From: Hofstenia miamia
Taxonomy: Eukaryota; Xenacoelomorpha; Acoela
DNA length: 64,000 nucleotides
Assembly (NCBI GenBank): GCA_004352715.1
Contig: SCFE01000047.1
Coordinates: forward strand, 805,246 to 869,245
Reading direction: 5' to 3'
Shown: in pieces, positions 47,341 to 59,015 of the stretch
Position numbering within the stretch: position 1 is the stretch's first letter
Layout of the letters: each line of letters starts with the position of its first letter
The notes under the pieces: model-generated
Told to the model about the DNA's origin: nothing
The model's database searches: none
Seen by the model: the letters and a program-made list of their open reading frames with translations, nothing else
Program-made: the position numbers and the translations under genes

Positions 47341-47621
47341 CTCAACAAACCAGATTTACATTCTCTAATTCAATTTATATTTATACTGTAAACCTCACTT
47401 AATATTCTGAAGTGGTAATATTGTGGTTTTCAAAAAGACTACCAACAAGGTTTTATATTTCTTAAGAAATTCATGATGCACTTTAAGGTAAACATTGAGG
47501 GTCATTTTATAAAATCATTAGTTGAAGTTTATAACTATCCTGACCCATGTTTTAGAAAAAATTGCGATTATCCAAAGCACTTGCATTCGTATATAGAATA
47601 TGGCCTGATACAACCCGACCC
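47341..47621. other. intergenic, nothing recognised
   Basis: No supported feature. Confidence 0.5.
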
Positions 47622-49293
47622 CAGTGGCGGCTCGTGCATATAAAAGTTTGCAAGCAAATATTTTTAAGAAGCTAAGTTAGTTAATATAAATAATAAACAA
47701 TCAAAAACTTATTTATATATGAAATCGATACAGCGATATTTTTTTAAACAAAAACTTCTATAATGTTCTTATAAAAATCAGTTTCCTCCTGTAGTTCATT
47801 TAGCAAATCTATTCAAGAGGCATTGTTAATAATTGATGCAGCCTTTTGGCTGATATAAAACTTGTAATTCCATACGAAGTCTTTCAAGATCAGTAAATAG
47901 CAACGGAGGAAAATCATATTTAAATTGTTCAAATTTGTTAAAATTTAGTAAATCTAAAAATCCGAACTTGCATAGCGATGTGAACTTAGAATTCTTGTTG
48001 AATGAATTGGTTCCAAATTCGCGAAAAAAGTTCACGTTTTTCTTGAATAAGTCCTATAAATTTTTTAATTTCTGTGATGTAAAAACCAATGTCTATACTT
48101 TCTGATTGAAAAAAATTGTACAAACAATCCGTGAGATTAAATATATCTTTCCAGAAGAAACCGCAGAAACTGTGTGGTAAATGAATTTAAATTTGAAATA
48201 AACCCTTGGCTGCTTAATATCGTTTTACGATAAAAGTGTTGTGGATTTTCAATAGTATATTTAAATATACTTTTAGTATCCTCAAGATTATCTTGAATAA
48301 TAATAACTAATCGGAAGTTGTATGAACATGTTGTTTTGCAAACACGCGGCATTTTTTTACTTAAATATTCATGCAAAACTACCTCTCTTTTAGATGAAAC
48401 TGAGAAAAGGAAGATATAGACCATCGAGCGTAGAAAAAAAATTTTAAGTTCCTTGTTAAAAGATAAAGCCTGTGAAAGTACTAGATTAAATGAATGTGCA
48501 AAGCAATGTATATGTATTGCATGCGGTGAAAATTCGCAAACCTTAGCTTGTACACCAGTTAAATGTCCTGATAATACAGAAGCTCCATCATAGGCTTGGA
48601 ATATACGTTTTTGCTTGCAATCAAAAAACTATAAGCAATTGTTAATAACGTTGCTAATAACATCTGAAGTTCCAAGCATGCCGATTTCTTGTAAACTGGC
48701 CACTCTTTCAACAGGAAGTTTTTTGCTGTTTGCATAAATAAAAATTATTGATAGCAGAGACTTCTTTGAATTTTCACTAACCTCATCTACAGTTATTGAA
48801 ATAAATGACTATAACTTAATTGAATTTTTTATGTTTTGCTGCATGTATTCAAATACTGAAGATATTAAATCATTTTGAATGGTTTTACTAAATCGGTAAA
48901 AACTGAATTTTTTTCAAGATGAGCTGCTAAAAGAGGATCATGATTATTTAACAATCTTAATGCTGTTGAATTAATGTGACTTTCAAATTTGCTATGTCTA
49001 CTTGTAGCATTATGTAAATTATTGAAATTTTTTAATCCTTCTGCATTCCATGTACTTTTTTTTCCAAATATCAAGCAAGGCCAATAAAACAAATCGTTAA
49101 TTTTGTCACATCCTGTTAACCACTTATGCTTTTGGTAAAAATTTATGTTGAAATGTCTTGAAAAGTTTGGCATTACTTGATGAAGTGACAAATTTGGCAT
49201 TGGCCGTCTTTGATCAACAAAATTGGTTCTTTCCTCATGTGAAATGCTAGGCCAAAGATTTACGATGTATAACAAGAAAATATTAAAATGCAA
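47622..49293 (-). mobile_element. truncated hAT element, GGCGGCTCGTGCAT family
   Basis: The left terminus CAGTGGCGGCTCGTGCATAT starts at 47622 after CCCGACCC. No matching right terminus or second CCCGACCC was found before the next element at 49674, so the end at 49293 marks only the known coding limit. The autonomous relative of the MITE at 43871-45161. Confidence 0.75.
47826..49293 (-). pseudogene. ZMYM1-like hAT transposase, decayed
   Basis: Blocks in order on the minus strand. 49293-48865: TTF-type zinc finger (WLTGCDKINDLFYWPCLIF then SRHSKFESHIN). About 48864-48430, in a shifted frame with stops: first catalytic Asp (ISITVDEVSEN), second Asp (FQAYDGASVLSG) and the hAT Cys-x-x-His pair (HIHCFAHSFNL). 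48424-48137: inserted helical region. 48035-47826: LERLRMELQVLYQ. The C-terminal dimerisation block with the Glu (S-x-x-x-E-R-x-F-S) is absent before the element end. At least three frame changes and several stops, so inactive. The TTF-finger plus hAT layout is that of ZMYM1-like and THAP0/P52rIPK-like proteins. Confidence 0.85.
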
Positions 49294-49312
49294 AATAGTA
49301 CAATATATAATG

Positions 49313-49349
<37 letters not shown>

Positions 49350-49665
49350 TTTTAAACGCTATGAAAAATATAGNTTGATGTTTCTTTGTTTGCTTGATGA
49401 TTAAACAAATTTTTTTCCCATTACTCCCTCCATCTGTTTATATCATATAAAAATGAAAAAAATATTTTTTGACAATAATGGATATATTTTTTAATATTAT
49501 AAAAAGAAAGAAAGTTTACTTTAATGAGAACGTTAAGTCTGCTTTTTTGCTGCTAACAACTCGATATCGGGTTCAGTCTTTGAGAGTGTCACGGAGCCCC
49601 TCATATGACTTACAAAAGTGAAAGAGCAGAGAACAAAGCAGACAAGTAACATCTATATATTTATA
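49294..49665. other. (TA)n run and unassigned sequence
   Basis: A (TA)n run lies at about 49313-49346 and a single N at 49374. It probably includes the lost 5' part of the preceding hAT element, but no terminus is visible. Confidence 0.4.
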
Positions 49666-49673
49666 GTACACAC

Positions 49674-52600
49674 CAGGCGCGGATGCAGCTTTTTAGCGAG
49701 GGGGTTGGTATTGGCAATATATGGCCTATATGCATACATGTATCTATTACGCAGTGGACGTCTAAATCTCTTGTGCTATATGTTTTCTTATATGTAGTGT
49801 TTTCTGTACTCTTAAATGTATATTTTCGGCATTTAAAGTGTAGATGTAGAATTCAGAAATATTTTAAATGTTATATATGATTTTGCAAATGTTCATTCAT
49901 TCTGTATAATTTTTTATATGTAAATACATGTAGAAGGTTAGAAGATGGTTTGTTAACTTCAAAAATTTAATTATATTAGTCAAGTAAGATTGATTGACAA
50001 AAAACTTGTCTAGGATTTTCTTTAACAAAATGTTCAATCAACTGGTCAGTTGAGAGATTGTGCGCTTCCGTATAATGCACGGCCATCATTGTCAGTCCCG
50101 CCAACCGTTCTTCGGACATGGTGCTCCTGAGATGATTCTTCAGACGTCTGAGTACAGAAAACGACCTCTCTGCCTCTGAAGAACCAATCGGGGAGACGCA
50201 TCCTACCAAGATTAGTTGTCTTACGTTGGGATAGATGTCAACGTCTGCATGATGAAGAGCGTCAATCAGGTTTTCGGGTAGCGTTGCACCTGACACCGGC
50301 GTCCATAATGATTTCCAACGTCGTAATTCACGCTGAAAGTAAAAAAGCAAAGTCTGTCTACTATTAAAAGAATTGCTTTAAATCATTCATACATGTAGTT
50401 GATTTACGTACTTTAAGGCTGTCAGGAGATGGCATATCCTTGTCCCAGAATTGTAGCTGAGTGACAAGTGACTCCATTTCACTATCGTCAACTCCGACTA
50501 TTACGCGTGGAACCAGAGACATTATTGCTGCTACTCTTCTGTTGTCTTTTGAAAACCGAGTATTCAATTGCTGGAGAAGATTATCCATGAAGGGTATCCC
50601 GATTGTGCGTCTGAAGTATTCGCTGAAATAGGATTGATTAGTAATTACAGCGGGTTCATACATGTAGGACATGTAGGATACATGTGAGAGACATAGATTC
50701 ATTTTATATAAATTTTCAATAATGTTACGTCTTATTACAATACAATAATTGTAATATTCAATAAATTTTCAATTGTCATTTGTCATACATGTACAACCAT
50801 TGTCAAAATTTAATGGGCAGATAGGTATTTAGCTATTAATATTATTCTTTAAAACATTTTAATTAATTAGTGCTGGATAACTTAAATATGATTACCTGGG
50901 ATTGTCAGCAGGCGTGTTCTGCCGATGTCTCTGGAATTTCGCAATTCTTGGAAGCTGAAATTCCGCTCCAATGTCTGCACTGATCCTCTCAGCTTCTGCA
51001 AACCAATGTGTCCATAGTTCATCTATGTTTCCTCTTTGATTGGAGACTTCGTTGATAGCACTATCAATACTGCTATATGCTGTCACTATATCTACAGCAT
51101 GCTTTTGTAGCTTTGCACTGAGCCCTTTGAGTGGATCTAGGCCATTGAGAAGAACAACCAGTGCAACGATGTTGCTCCCAGACTGCAAAGAACATTTCAG
51201 TCCATCTGCTGCAATTCGAGTTGGTGCGTCCCAAGTCCATTGTTCTCCGCTCTCGCTTATCTCTTTGAGGTCTGGATACTGATCTGCATCATGGATCGCG
51301 TGAAGAGTAGTATAGATGTACACGTAGAATGAGTGGAACATTTCTAGACAGTCATGTCTTTCCGTCCACCTGGTTTTACAGAGGCCTTTCAGTTTCTTGA
51401 CTCTGCTAGTAGGAGCGTATATATCAAGGACAAATTCGAAGAAACGTTGTCTCTTTGGAGAATGGCCAAAGAATAGAAAAACTTCATTGATGACATCAAC
51501 CATATGACTTATTTGTTTAATGGAGCATGACTTTCCGATGGCAAGACTAAGCACATGTGAGCTACAGTGGGTGTACAGTGCCAGGGGATTCTTTTCTTTA
51601 ATAATTGCTTGGACCCCGTTTCTATCACCAGCCATTGAGGAAGCTCCATCGTACGCTTGACCACGCATATTGCGTATATCAAGCTCATGCTTTCTAGGCA
51701 TTTCGAAAATTGCTGTCGATACTGCTTGCCCAGTCGTTCTTTGTAAGTAGCAGAAGTCGAAGAACGCCTCTTTGATGTGGGCCGAAAGGTGGTTGTCTTC
51801 ATATGTTTCGATGAATCTCAAACAGAATGACAGTATATTTTGATTTTCATGTGGGTCGGTGGCTTCGTCTGCAATAATACTGTAGTATGGTACCTTCTTC
51901 AAGGGTTGCATTACTTCTTTTCTTATGTCGTTTGCTATTACAGATATCAATTCATTTTGAATTGTCTTGGAGGTGTACCTCTGGTTCTTCTTTCCATATT
52001 GAAGATGTTCTTTCAGGATCTCGTCTCTGTTGGCTGCATACTCCAAAACGGCAAGGAATGTACCTCTATTGGTTTTGAGATCCGCTGTAGAGTCGTCTCT
52101 GTGTCCTCTCAGTGGAATACCCTGCATGCCACAAAGCCTGATGTCATCCACTATACAAGTCAGTATGTGCTTGTTTTTCTCTGACAGTTCCCGCTACTGC
52201 TGGTTGATGTGATTGTCTATCCTGGACTCAGGTTTATTGTAGGTTTACAAAAACAATTTTCCTAAGACAATGGAATCATGATGAAAATATGCGCTGTCAT
52301 GATTTGTCAGGTAACCATCTTTTCCTTTAGCCTTGCTAAACGCCTTGAACGGGGTTTTGACTAGAGTACCCAGTGTAACCCTAAGGGATGGTTTTGTGAA
52401 GAGAACGCAATACTTGCAGTATCCTCCTCCTTGAGACGGCAAGTAAGATAACCAATTATAATCTTTGAGCCAAGAGGATTGAAATTTAAGGAACACCTGC
52501 TTTCCTTTTTTGTTCACATGACAAGTTGCAAATTCGTCTCCCTCATAGTTGTATACCAAATAATGATATTTTTCGGTATCTGTGATAGTACTGACTGAGG

Positions 52601-53807
52601 ACTTTCCGGAGGCAACAATACCAATATCCCATAGTGGAGTATCAACATCTTCAACGGACGGACCAGCTATGTTCATGTTCATGTTAGATGATTCTTGAGG
52701 TTGAGGAGAAAGAGGAGAGAGAGTAAAATGAGCATTCACAGCAACTTCACCAGTGCAGGATTCATAAGCGGCTGTCTTTGGCCTGTAATGAAAATGAATA
52801 AATATTTAATTCAACAATATTCAGGTCAAATTAAAAAGAACGGGAAAAAAAGTGTACCAGGCGAATAGAGTTCTCATAGAGTTAAGATTTACATGTGGTT
52901 ATATTATGAAATTGTATATACATGTACATGTAATTTCTACGAATATTTATAGCTTGGTTCAAAAAGGATTTCACAATCAAATGTTTACTATGGTTTTGTA
53001 AAAGCTAAACTACACTAAAGTATTTCATTTGGAAGAACTCATAAAATAAGCTGCATTGCATATTCAGTATGTAGATGGTTTCATTCAATTACCTGAAGAA
53101 AGAAGTTATCTGTCCTTGATTTGCAGATTTCAATTTTTTTCTTGGTGGTGCCATGGGTAGGATGTAGAAACGATTCTCTTTCGTAGGATTCACCTAGCTC
53201 GCTTAATTGATAAATGAAAGTAAAGTATAGAAATGGCAAGAACCGTTGTAGACGGACTAACTCTCATTGTTTTAACGCCTGGTTGTTTTTATTACACAAA
53301 ATGCTTCAACAGGAGTTTCTTGTTTCACATTAAACAAATAAATAATAGTTGTTGTAAAGTATTCTCAGAATTTCAAACTCTGGTAATTAGTAAAGCTAAC
53401 ATTGCACAGCTTTAATACTAACTCTTGTGAAACAAGTCATTTGTATCAAAGGTCACGACATATGGAGACTCTATATACACAACATTTACGAATTACAATC
53501 GTGAATTTGTTATTATTTCTGAATTATAACACTAAATTTTACAAATCAAAAAAATATTCACAGCAATATGGAAAAACCAATAATATAATTCCCCGCAAAT
53601 CGCCGCGATTCCCCACGAGGATTGAAATTAGGACCATCACACAAGCCTGGTAACATCTCTGTCACAATGTACTTTAATAAGCGTTGCCAAATTATGAAGA
53701 CAAGGAGATATGTATGATAGAGAACACCCGGCGAGGTGCATAAAATATTCTTAAACTCCGAGGGGGGGTTTGAACCCTATGCCCCCCCCCCGTCAGATCC
53801 GCTACTG
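49674..53807 (-). mobile_element. near-complete hAT transposon, 4.1 kb
   Basis: Ends CAGGCGCGGATGCAG (49674) and, on the minus strand, CAGTAGCGGATCTGAC (53807), with G-rich runs next to each. The 8-bp duplication GTACACAC at 49666-49673 and 53808-53815 is perfect. It contains one transposase gene on the minus strand, running from near the right end towards the left. Perfect duplications and a nearly open gene suggest a recent insertion. The short plus-strand frames within it (51040-51282, 51840-52212) are antisense shadows. Confidence 0.95.
49976..53154 (-). pseudogene. four-exon hAT transposase (ZMYM1/P52rIPK-like) with two stops
   Basis: Exons: 53154-53093, 52782-50896, 50622-50412 and 50332-49976. 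Donors are AG|GTAATT, AG|GTAATC and AAA|GTACGT; each acceptor ends in AG; introns are 310, 273 and 79 bp. The exons join in phase to 838 codons plus a stop. Domains: basic N-terminus and PIP-type motif QGQITSFF (13-20); TTF-type zinc finger about 120-190 (Cys143, Cys146, His182, His188/189); DUF4371-like region about 230-430 with catalytic Asp326 (ADEATD) and Asp399 (AYDGAS) and Cys427-x-x-His430; C-terminal hAT dimerisation block about 750-807 with SSEAERSFS (Glu775 the likely catalytic Glu). Codons 200 (TAA, 52247-52245) and 217 (TAG, 52196-52194) are stops in the linker after the finger. Otherwise the gene is full length, with all catalytic residues in place. Start chosen at 53154 because it gives a canonical first exon. 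Confidence 0.9.
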
Positions 53808-53815
53808 GTACACAC

Positions 53816-54175
53816 AAGCATTTTTTGCAGGTGAAAGAACACGTTGTATCGAAAATATTAAGACGAATATAATTTTATCAATATAAAGTAAGATTTATTA
53901 GAAGTACAGTACATACATGCATCTGTGATTGCATACATTTACGTACAGTTATGTACATGAAATACATGTATATTTGAGGTCGTGCGTACATCATTGAAGG
54001 ATAGGTTAGGGATAAGTGAGTAATAAATCCTGACCATGTAATATACTGTTTATTTCCGCTTAATGACTACAAATTTATAATCAATGTATTCAATTTTTTT
54101 ATAATATATTGTGACATTTTGATTTATAAATAAGAATTTCTAAAAATATTTTATTTTACAAAAATAATTTTCCAT
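53816..54175. other. intergenic, nothing recognised
   Basis: No supported feature. Confidence 0.5.
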
Positions 54176-54245
54176 TTTTTTATTTCCCCCTTTAGATCTC
54201 CCAATTCCCACCAAGGGGGGAATTTCCCCCAGTTAAGAACCACTG
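54176..54245. mobile_element. solo hAT-like terminus
   Basis: Read on the minus strand from 54245: CAGTGGTTCTTAACTGGGGG, then C- and G-rich blocks. The CAGTGGTTCT start is common among hAT MITEs. The partner end was not found. Confidence 0.5.
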
Positions 54246-54563
54246 CACTAGATCGCAAGGACGATGCACTTATGCGCCCCCAGACCTAGCCTTCAGTTCT
54301 TCCCCAGACACAAACAAATTTAGTTGGCCATAGCCTTTGGTGAATTTACGAGCAAAAGTTAATAGCAACCATTCTTTATGAAACCAAAAGTTTTATTTCA
54401 AATGCGTACAATTTTCTCTAATGAATTAACAATTGTAAATAATTACATCCACATGGCTGGAAAATTTACAAGTTCAAATCAAATTAATTAAATATGGCGG
54501 CACTACAGCCCAACATGTAATGAATGAAATTCAAATGAAGGGACTGCCATTTATATATATATA

Positions 54564-55423
54564 NNNNNNNNNNNNNNNNNNNNNNNNNNNNNNNNNNNNN
54601 NNNNNNNNNNNNNNNNNNNNNNNNNNNNNNNNNNNNNNNNNNNNNNNNNNNNNNNNNNNNNNNNNNNNNNNNNNNNNNNNNNNNNNNNNNNNNNNNNNNN
54701 NNNNNNNNNNNNNNNNNNNNNNNNNNNNNNNNNNNNNNNNNNNNNNNNNNNNNNNNNNNNNNNNNNNNNNNNNNNNNNNNNNNNNNNNNNNNNNNNNNNN
54801 NNNNNNNNNNNNNNNNNNNNNNNNNNNNNNNNNNNNNNNNNNNNNNNNNNNNNNNNNNNNNNNNNNNNNNNNNNNNNNNNNNNNNNNNNNNNNNNNNNNN
54901 NNNNNNNNNNNNNNNNNNNNNNNNNNNNNNNNNNNNNNNNNNNNNNNNNNNNNNNNNNNNNNNNNNNNNNNNNNNNNNNNNNNNNNNNNNNNNNNNNNNN
55001 NNNNNNNNNNNNNNNNNNNNNNNNNNNNNNNNNNNNNNNNNNNNNNNNNNNNNNNNNNNNNNNNNNNNNNNNNNNNNNNNNNNNNNNNNNNNNNNNNNNN
55101 NNNNNNNNNNNNNNNNNNNNNNNNNNNNNNNNNNNNNNNNNNNNNNNNNNNNNNNNNNNNNNNNNNNNNNNNNNNNNNNNNNNNNNNNNNNNNNNNNNNN
55201 NNNNNNNNNNNNNNNNNNNNNNNNNNNNNNNNNNNNNNNNNNNNNNNNNNNNNNNNNNNNNNNNNNNNNNNNNNNNNNNNNNNNNNNNNNNNNNNNNNNN
55301 NNNNNNNNNNNNNNNNNNNNNNNNNNNNNNNNNNNNNNNNNNNNNNNNNNNNNNNNNNNNNNNNNNNNNNNNNNNNNNNNNNNNNNNNNNNNNNNNNNNN
55401 NNNNNNNNNNNNNNNNNNNNNNN
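54564..55423. other. assembly gap, 860 N
   Basis: A TA run on the left edge. It probably contains the C-terminus and 3' end of the piggyBac element. Confidence 0.95.
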
Positions 55424-55426
55424 GGT

Positions 55427-57112
55427 TCATTGACAGGAACATTTTGCGTGCAAAGATTATTAAATATGGCTAGACACAGCTCTACATAATGGTGTAAGGT
55501 AGGGCGTTCAACTATTCTTCTCATAAAAGGCTGAATGAGCTGTAGAGCCTAGGATTTCAGAATAGACTTTTGGGATTTGGCGGAGCAATTCATTTTAGCA
55601 ATGACATATGCATTGAAGCATGCAACATCCACCATGTTGTAGAACACTATAGCGGCCACTGCATGGTTTTTCTGCGTACTGTATATTCCTCAATCTTTTC
55701 ATCCAACTGGTCAACTCTGCTTTTTGTGGCATTGTAGTCTTCAATCAATACTGGCTTCATTGATTCGCTCTCTATGAGTTCCTTTGAGAAATGCATGCTA
55801 CTCAGAAGTTTTACAGCTGTATTCCTCTTTGGAACATATGACGCCATCATCACCTTATTGCTGTAATATCAAAAAATTCCATTGAGTTTACAGGACGATT
55901 TTTTTGACGGACTCTGGCTGGAACCTATTTTAAAATGTACACATGGTTCCAAGCAATCTTAAATTCTTTTCTACTAGATAAAGTGCAAGGTATTGAAAAA
56001 TAGTTTGCACAACTCCATTGTAACGTTCCTTGCAAGTCCATGATGAACTGCTTCATCTTACCCCCTGCCAGAATAAATGTAGCCATTCAAAATGTAGCTA
56101 AAATAAACAATGACATGGCAAACAATGTTGAATAAATGTAGTTACATAATGCAACTCCATAAATTGGACTTTCCTCTCTTTGCTTCACAGACCCAAAAGA
56201 TCTTCAGTCCATATTTCTTGGGTTTATTTGGCATATATGTTCTTGCAGGAATCCTACCATGATATCCAGTCAATTGTTCATCTACCATAAGGTATTCTGA
56301 TGGTATGTAGTGCTTTCTGAGAGCCAACAAATAGTGTTCTATATATCAGAGATGGCTGCCAATCTGTCTTTCTGTATCTGAAGATGTCGTGTGTTTATGT
56401 TATCAAATCATATACACATAAAGATAAATTTCATATGATTAAAAGACATGCAGGTGGTATAAAATGGCTTAATGTCATCTTCCTTGTAAAAATCTGCTAA
56501 ATCACACAAGTTATCACGATCAGCACTAGCACGCATTAAAAAACCCATGAATGCACATAATTCGTCATACGTGATGTCAGCATAATGCCCATCAGCAAAA
56601 TATAGTTGCTGCCAAACTTGCCTAGCCTTTTAATTTGTACAGTGCACCATTGTTCTCAACATATTTTCTGGAAACAGCAAGGAAAACAAAAAATGCTGAT
56701 CTTAAGAAGTGGTAAGCATTCTTGGTTGCTCCGTGACAATGTTCTGCTGCAATCTTATGATATTTCAGGATTGGCTTTCCAATGCACATTGCCTGCTATC
56801 TAGGTCATATTGACAATGTTGTCTCCATCATACCTTCCTCGCCCATATCAAGTGAAGTATCAAAAAATGAAGGTTCAGAGAATGCTTCATTATCTTTCAT
56901 AGTATCAATGACATTTTCCACTGGCTCAGCTTATTATGAGTCTAAATTTGGAGGCATCCAAATCAGCAAATTCTGGTTCAGCTTGGGACTCAATTTCATT
57001 GCCATCACCTCTAGTTAGTCCATTGATATTTAGCACATGACATGCATCAATAAATGTTCTATGATGCAGCCTTTCATTCATTCTTGCAGTATAGTAATGT
57101 TTACAATACACT
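55427..57112 (-). pseudogene. piggyBac-like transposase
   Basis: Read on the minus strand across several frames. N-terminal acidic segment (57112-56926). DDE_Tnp_1_7 start at about 56605-56420 (YDELCAFMGFLMRASADRDN, then MSFNHMKFI). 56330-56142 with the first catalytic Asp (YLMVDEQLTGYHGRIP, then MPNKPKKYGLKI). A weak trace of the second-Asp region at about 56030-55985, where family NVTMD reads NVTMEL. 55853-55647 with the late block (SSMH...KPVLIEDYNATKSRVDQLDEK...MQWP). About 55640-55427 reads FYNMVDVACFNAY and continues into the gap. Frameshifts, stops and the altered second Asp make it inactive. CCC/TTAA ends were not found. Confidence 0.85.
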
Positions 57113-57395
57113 TAAGCCTAAAAGCTCTGATTTGCTGTAACAAATGAGAGTTAAATACCTAAGTAAACACCATCAACTGACTACAAATTGTAGTCTATTT
57201 ATCAAGAATTACTTATTTCCGCGTATTTTCTCTAGATTGACAGCTATGATGCCCTCAATGTAATGTTTACTTACAGAATAGAAAAGCTTCTAGGAAAACA
57301 AATATCAGCTAATTCCCTTCAAGTGGCTATTAATTAGGAAAAATTTAATCATATATGACTACATTTTTTATTACTTTTATCCAAAAAGCGTTAAC
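57113..57395. other. intergenic, nothing recognised
   Basis: No supported feature. Confidence 0.5.
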
Positions 57396-57572
57396 ATGGA
57401 AAAGTTTAATGCAATACAAAGAATTCAGCAAAAACAGGATAAAATATCGTAAGCTATTTTGAGTGAAAGAGCAGTTACAGTAGAACCCGACTTGATTGAT
57501 ATTTGTCATAATCAAGATATTGCTGAATTGAGAGAATTTGAAGAAAAATTAAAAAACACTGTTTCATTCTGA
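57396..57572 (+). pseudogene. small coding-like ORF with one stop
   Basis: 58 codons from ATG 57396 to TGA 57572 in a single frame, interrupted by TAA at 57450-57452. Gln/Lys-rich first part, acidic second part (VEPDLIDICHNQDIAELREF), probably coiled-coil. No family recognised. Could be chance or a relic of a transposon-encoded protein. Confidence 0.25.
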
Positions 57573-58741
57573 CATTGTAAAATATATTTTAATAATTTTT
57601 ACATTTGAAATTTAATATTTTATATTTCACAATGAGCTAAAAATCATATCCACATATTTAGATATTTTCTTTAAAAAGACTAGGGGGGGAGATTTTCTGT
57701 CCCATTTGTTTCCAAAAGATTTAGGGAAAAACTTTAAACCCATGATAAAATAAAAAATAAAATTGGAAAGGGGGGGGGGGTAAGGTTGGGGATATTTCCA
57801 GAATTTCTAAATGTCATTAATGTCATTAGAAGTAATTTTAATTTAATATATGCAATACTAAAAAATATGGTATTGTTTATTAAATTATTTATTTACAGAA
57901 TTTGCTTCAGTTTTCATTTCATTTTCTATTCAATGGAAGTGGTAGCTGGTAAAACAGAAAATTACATTTATGGATTTATTGAAAAACTTTTGAAAAACAC
58001 ATCAAAATAGAAGTTTAGATATTTTCCAATAAAATTTAAAAGTGTGACAGCAGCTTTTTATTTTCATTAAATTATTTCTAATATCAAACATTAAGTGCTA
58101 TTATTTATGTCATTTATTTAGAATATGAAGACATATTGTGTAAAGGCTACATATTTATTCCAACAAAGGTTTCTCAATTTTATAAAGATATTTAGGACTC
58201 CAAAGCCACTGAGAGTCTACTGGTTCCATATTTTTATCAAATGAAGCCCACTATGTTGCACTAGGACTATAAAGCACCTCAAATCTGTTTGGAGTATTTT
58301 ACTATTACGGATTGAAAAGTGAGTATATACGTTTTTAGTATAAGTGTTCTACAATTGTGGAATAAAAAGCTACTGTTAATCTATTCTTAATTCTTTTTCC
58401 ACGTTCTTTGATATACAATTAATTCTACATTAACCGGAATTGGGAATAATCACAAGCCAAAGCCATTTGTAAGTATTAAACCAGTCATGTAATTCATTTC
58501 GTATTTGTTGTAATCAAACTTTTAGCTATTGAAAACAATGACATATTTATGTTGAATAATACTTAATAACACACTTGAAGAGTCATATTAGAGCCAAAAC
58601 AAGAGCGTTTTAGGCGCTTAAATTCCTGAAAAAGGTACCAAAATACGCGCGTTTAAGGCGCTTATCTTGCCTTACTAAGAGCGTAATTAATGCTAAAATA
58701 CACGCTGATAAGTGTAAAATTGTTACTTGGGCTACATCAGT
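57573..58741. other. intergenic with poly-G tracts
   Basis: A G8 run (57684-57690 region) and a G12 run (57768-57779) flank about 80 bp of AT-rich DNA, perhaps an old MITE. GGCGCTTA motifs recur at about 58614 and 58655. No gene is supported. Confidence 0.4.
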
Positions 58742-59015
58742 CTGCATATATTTCTATCTGTCGTCTTTCAGCTCTTCTGTCATGATTCTTGGTGATTGTG
58801 GCGAAATTTTCTTCTACTGCATGTTCAAATTACCTTGCCTTCCTTCTCCCAAATAATCACAGTTAGGAACAATTGCACTCTCAAACTCATTTATCTCAAC
58901 AGATGTTAAAGTAGGCGTATCACTGGCATCATTGTCACCACAAGGCTTTTTAGAAGACAACTCAAATTAATCAGTGTTGCCTGTTCGTGAGACGCTCAAA
59001 CCTTTTGTTTTGCTG
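58742..59015 (-). pseudogene. acidic coding fragment, possibly a transposase N-terminus
   Basis: On the minus strand, ATG at about 59014 gives eight codons, then a frameshift into a stretch reading SSKKPCGDNDASD, then TPTLTSVEINEFESAIVP. This Asp/Glu/Ser-rich style is common before the DDE domain of piggyBac transposases. It is upstream of, and on the same strand as, the piggyBac pseudogene but 1.6 kb away, so linkage is speculative. Confidence 0.3.

Noticed and set aside
50364-50702. 112-codon ORF starting Met-Asn-Leu-Cys as a separate gene
   Set aside because: The first 27 codons are intron 2; the rest is exon 3 of the hAT transposase.
51509-51802. 97-codon minus ORF in another frame inside the hAT transposase
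   Set aside because: Overlaps the transposase core in a different frame; a shadow.
54484-55524. Long ORFs on both strands through the 860-N gap
   Set aside because: Open only because N codons contain no stops. The one true part is piggyBac C-terminal sequence at 55427-55524. The same applies to long frames at 40668-41765, 59527-60692 and 61684-63022.
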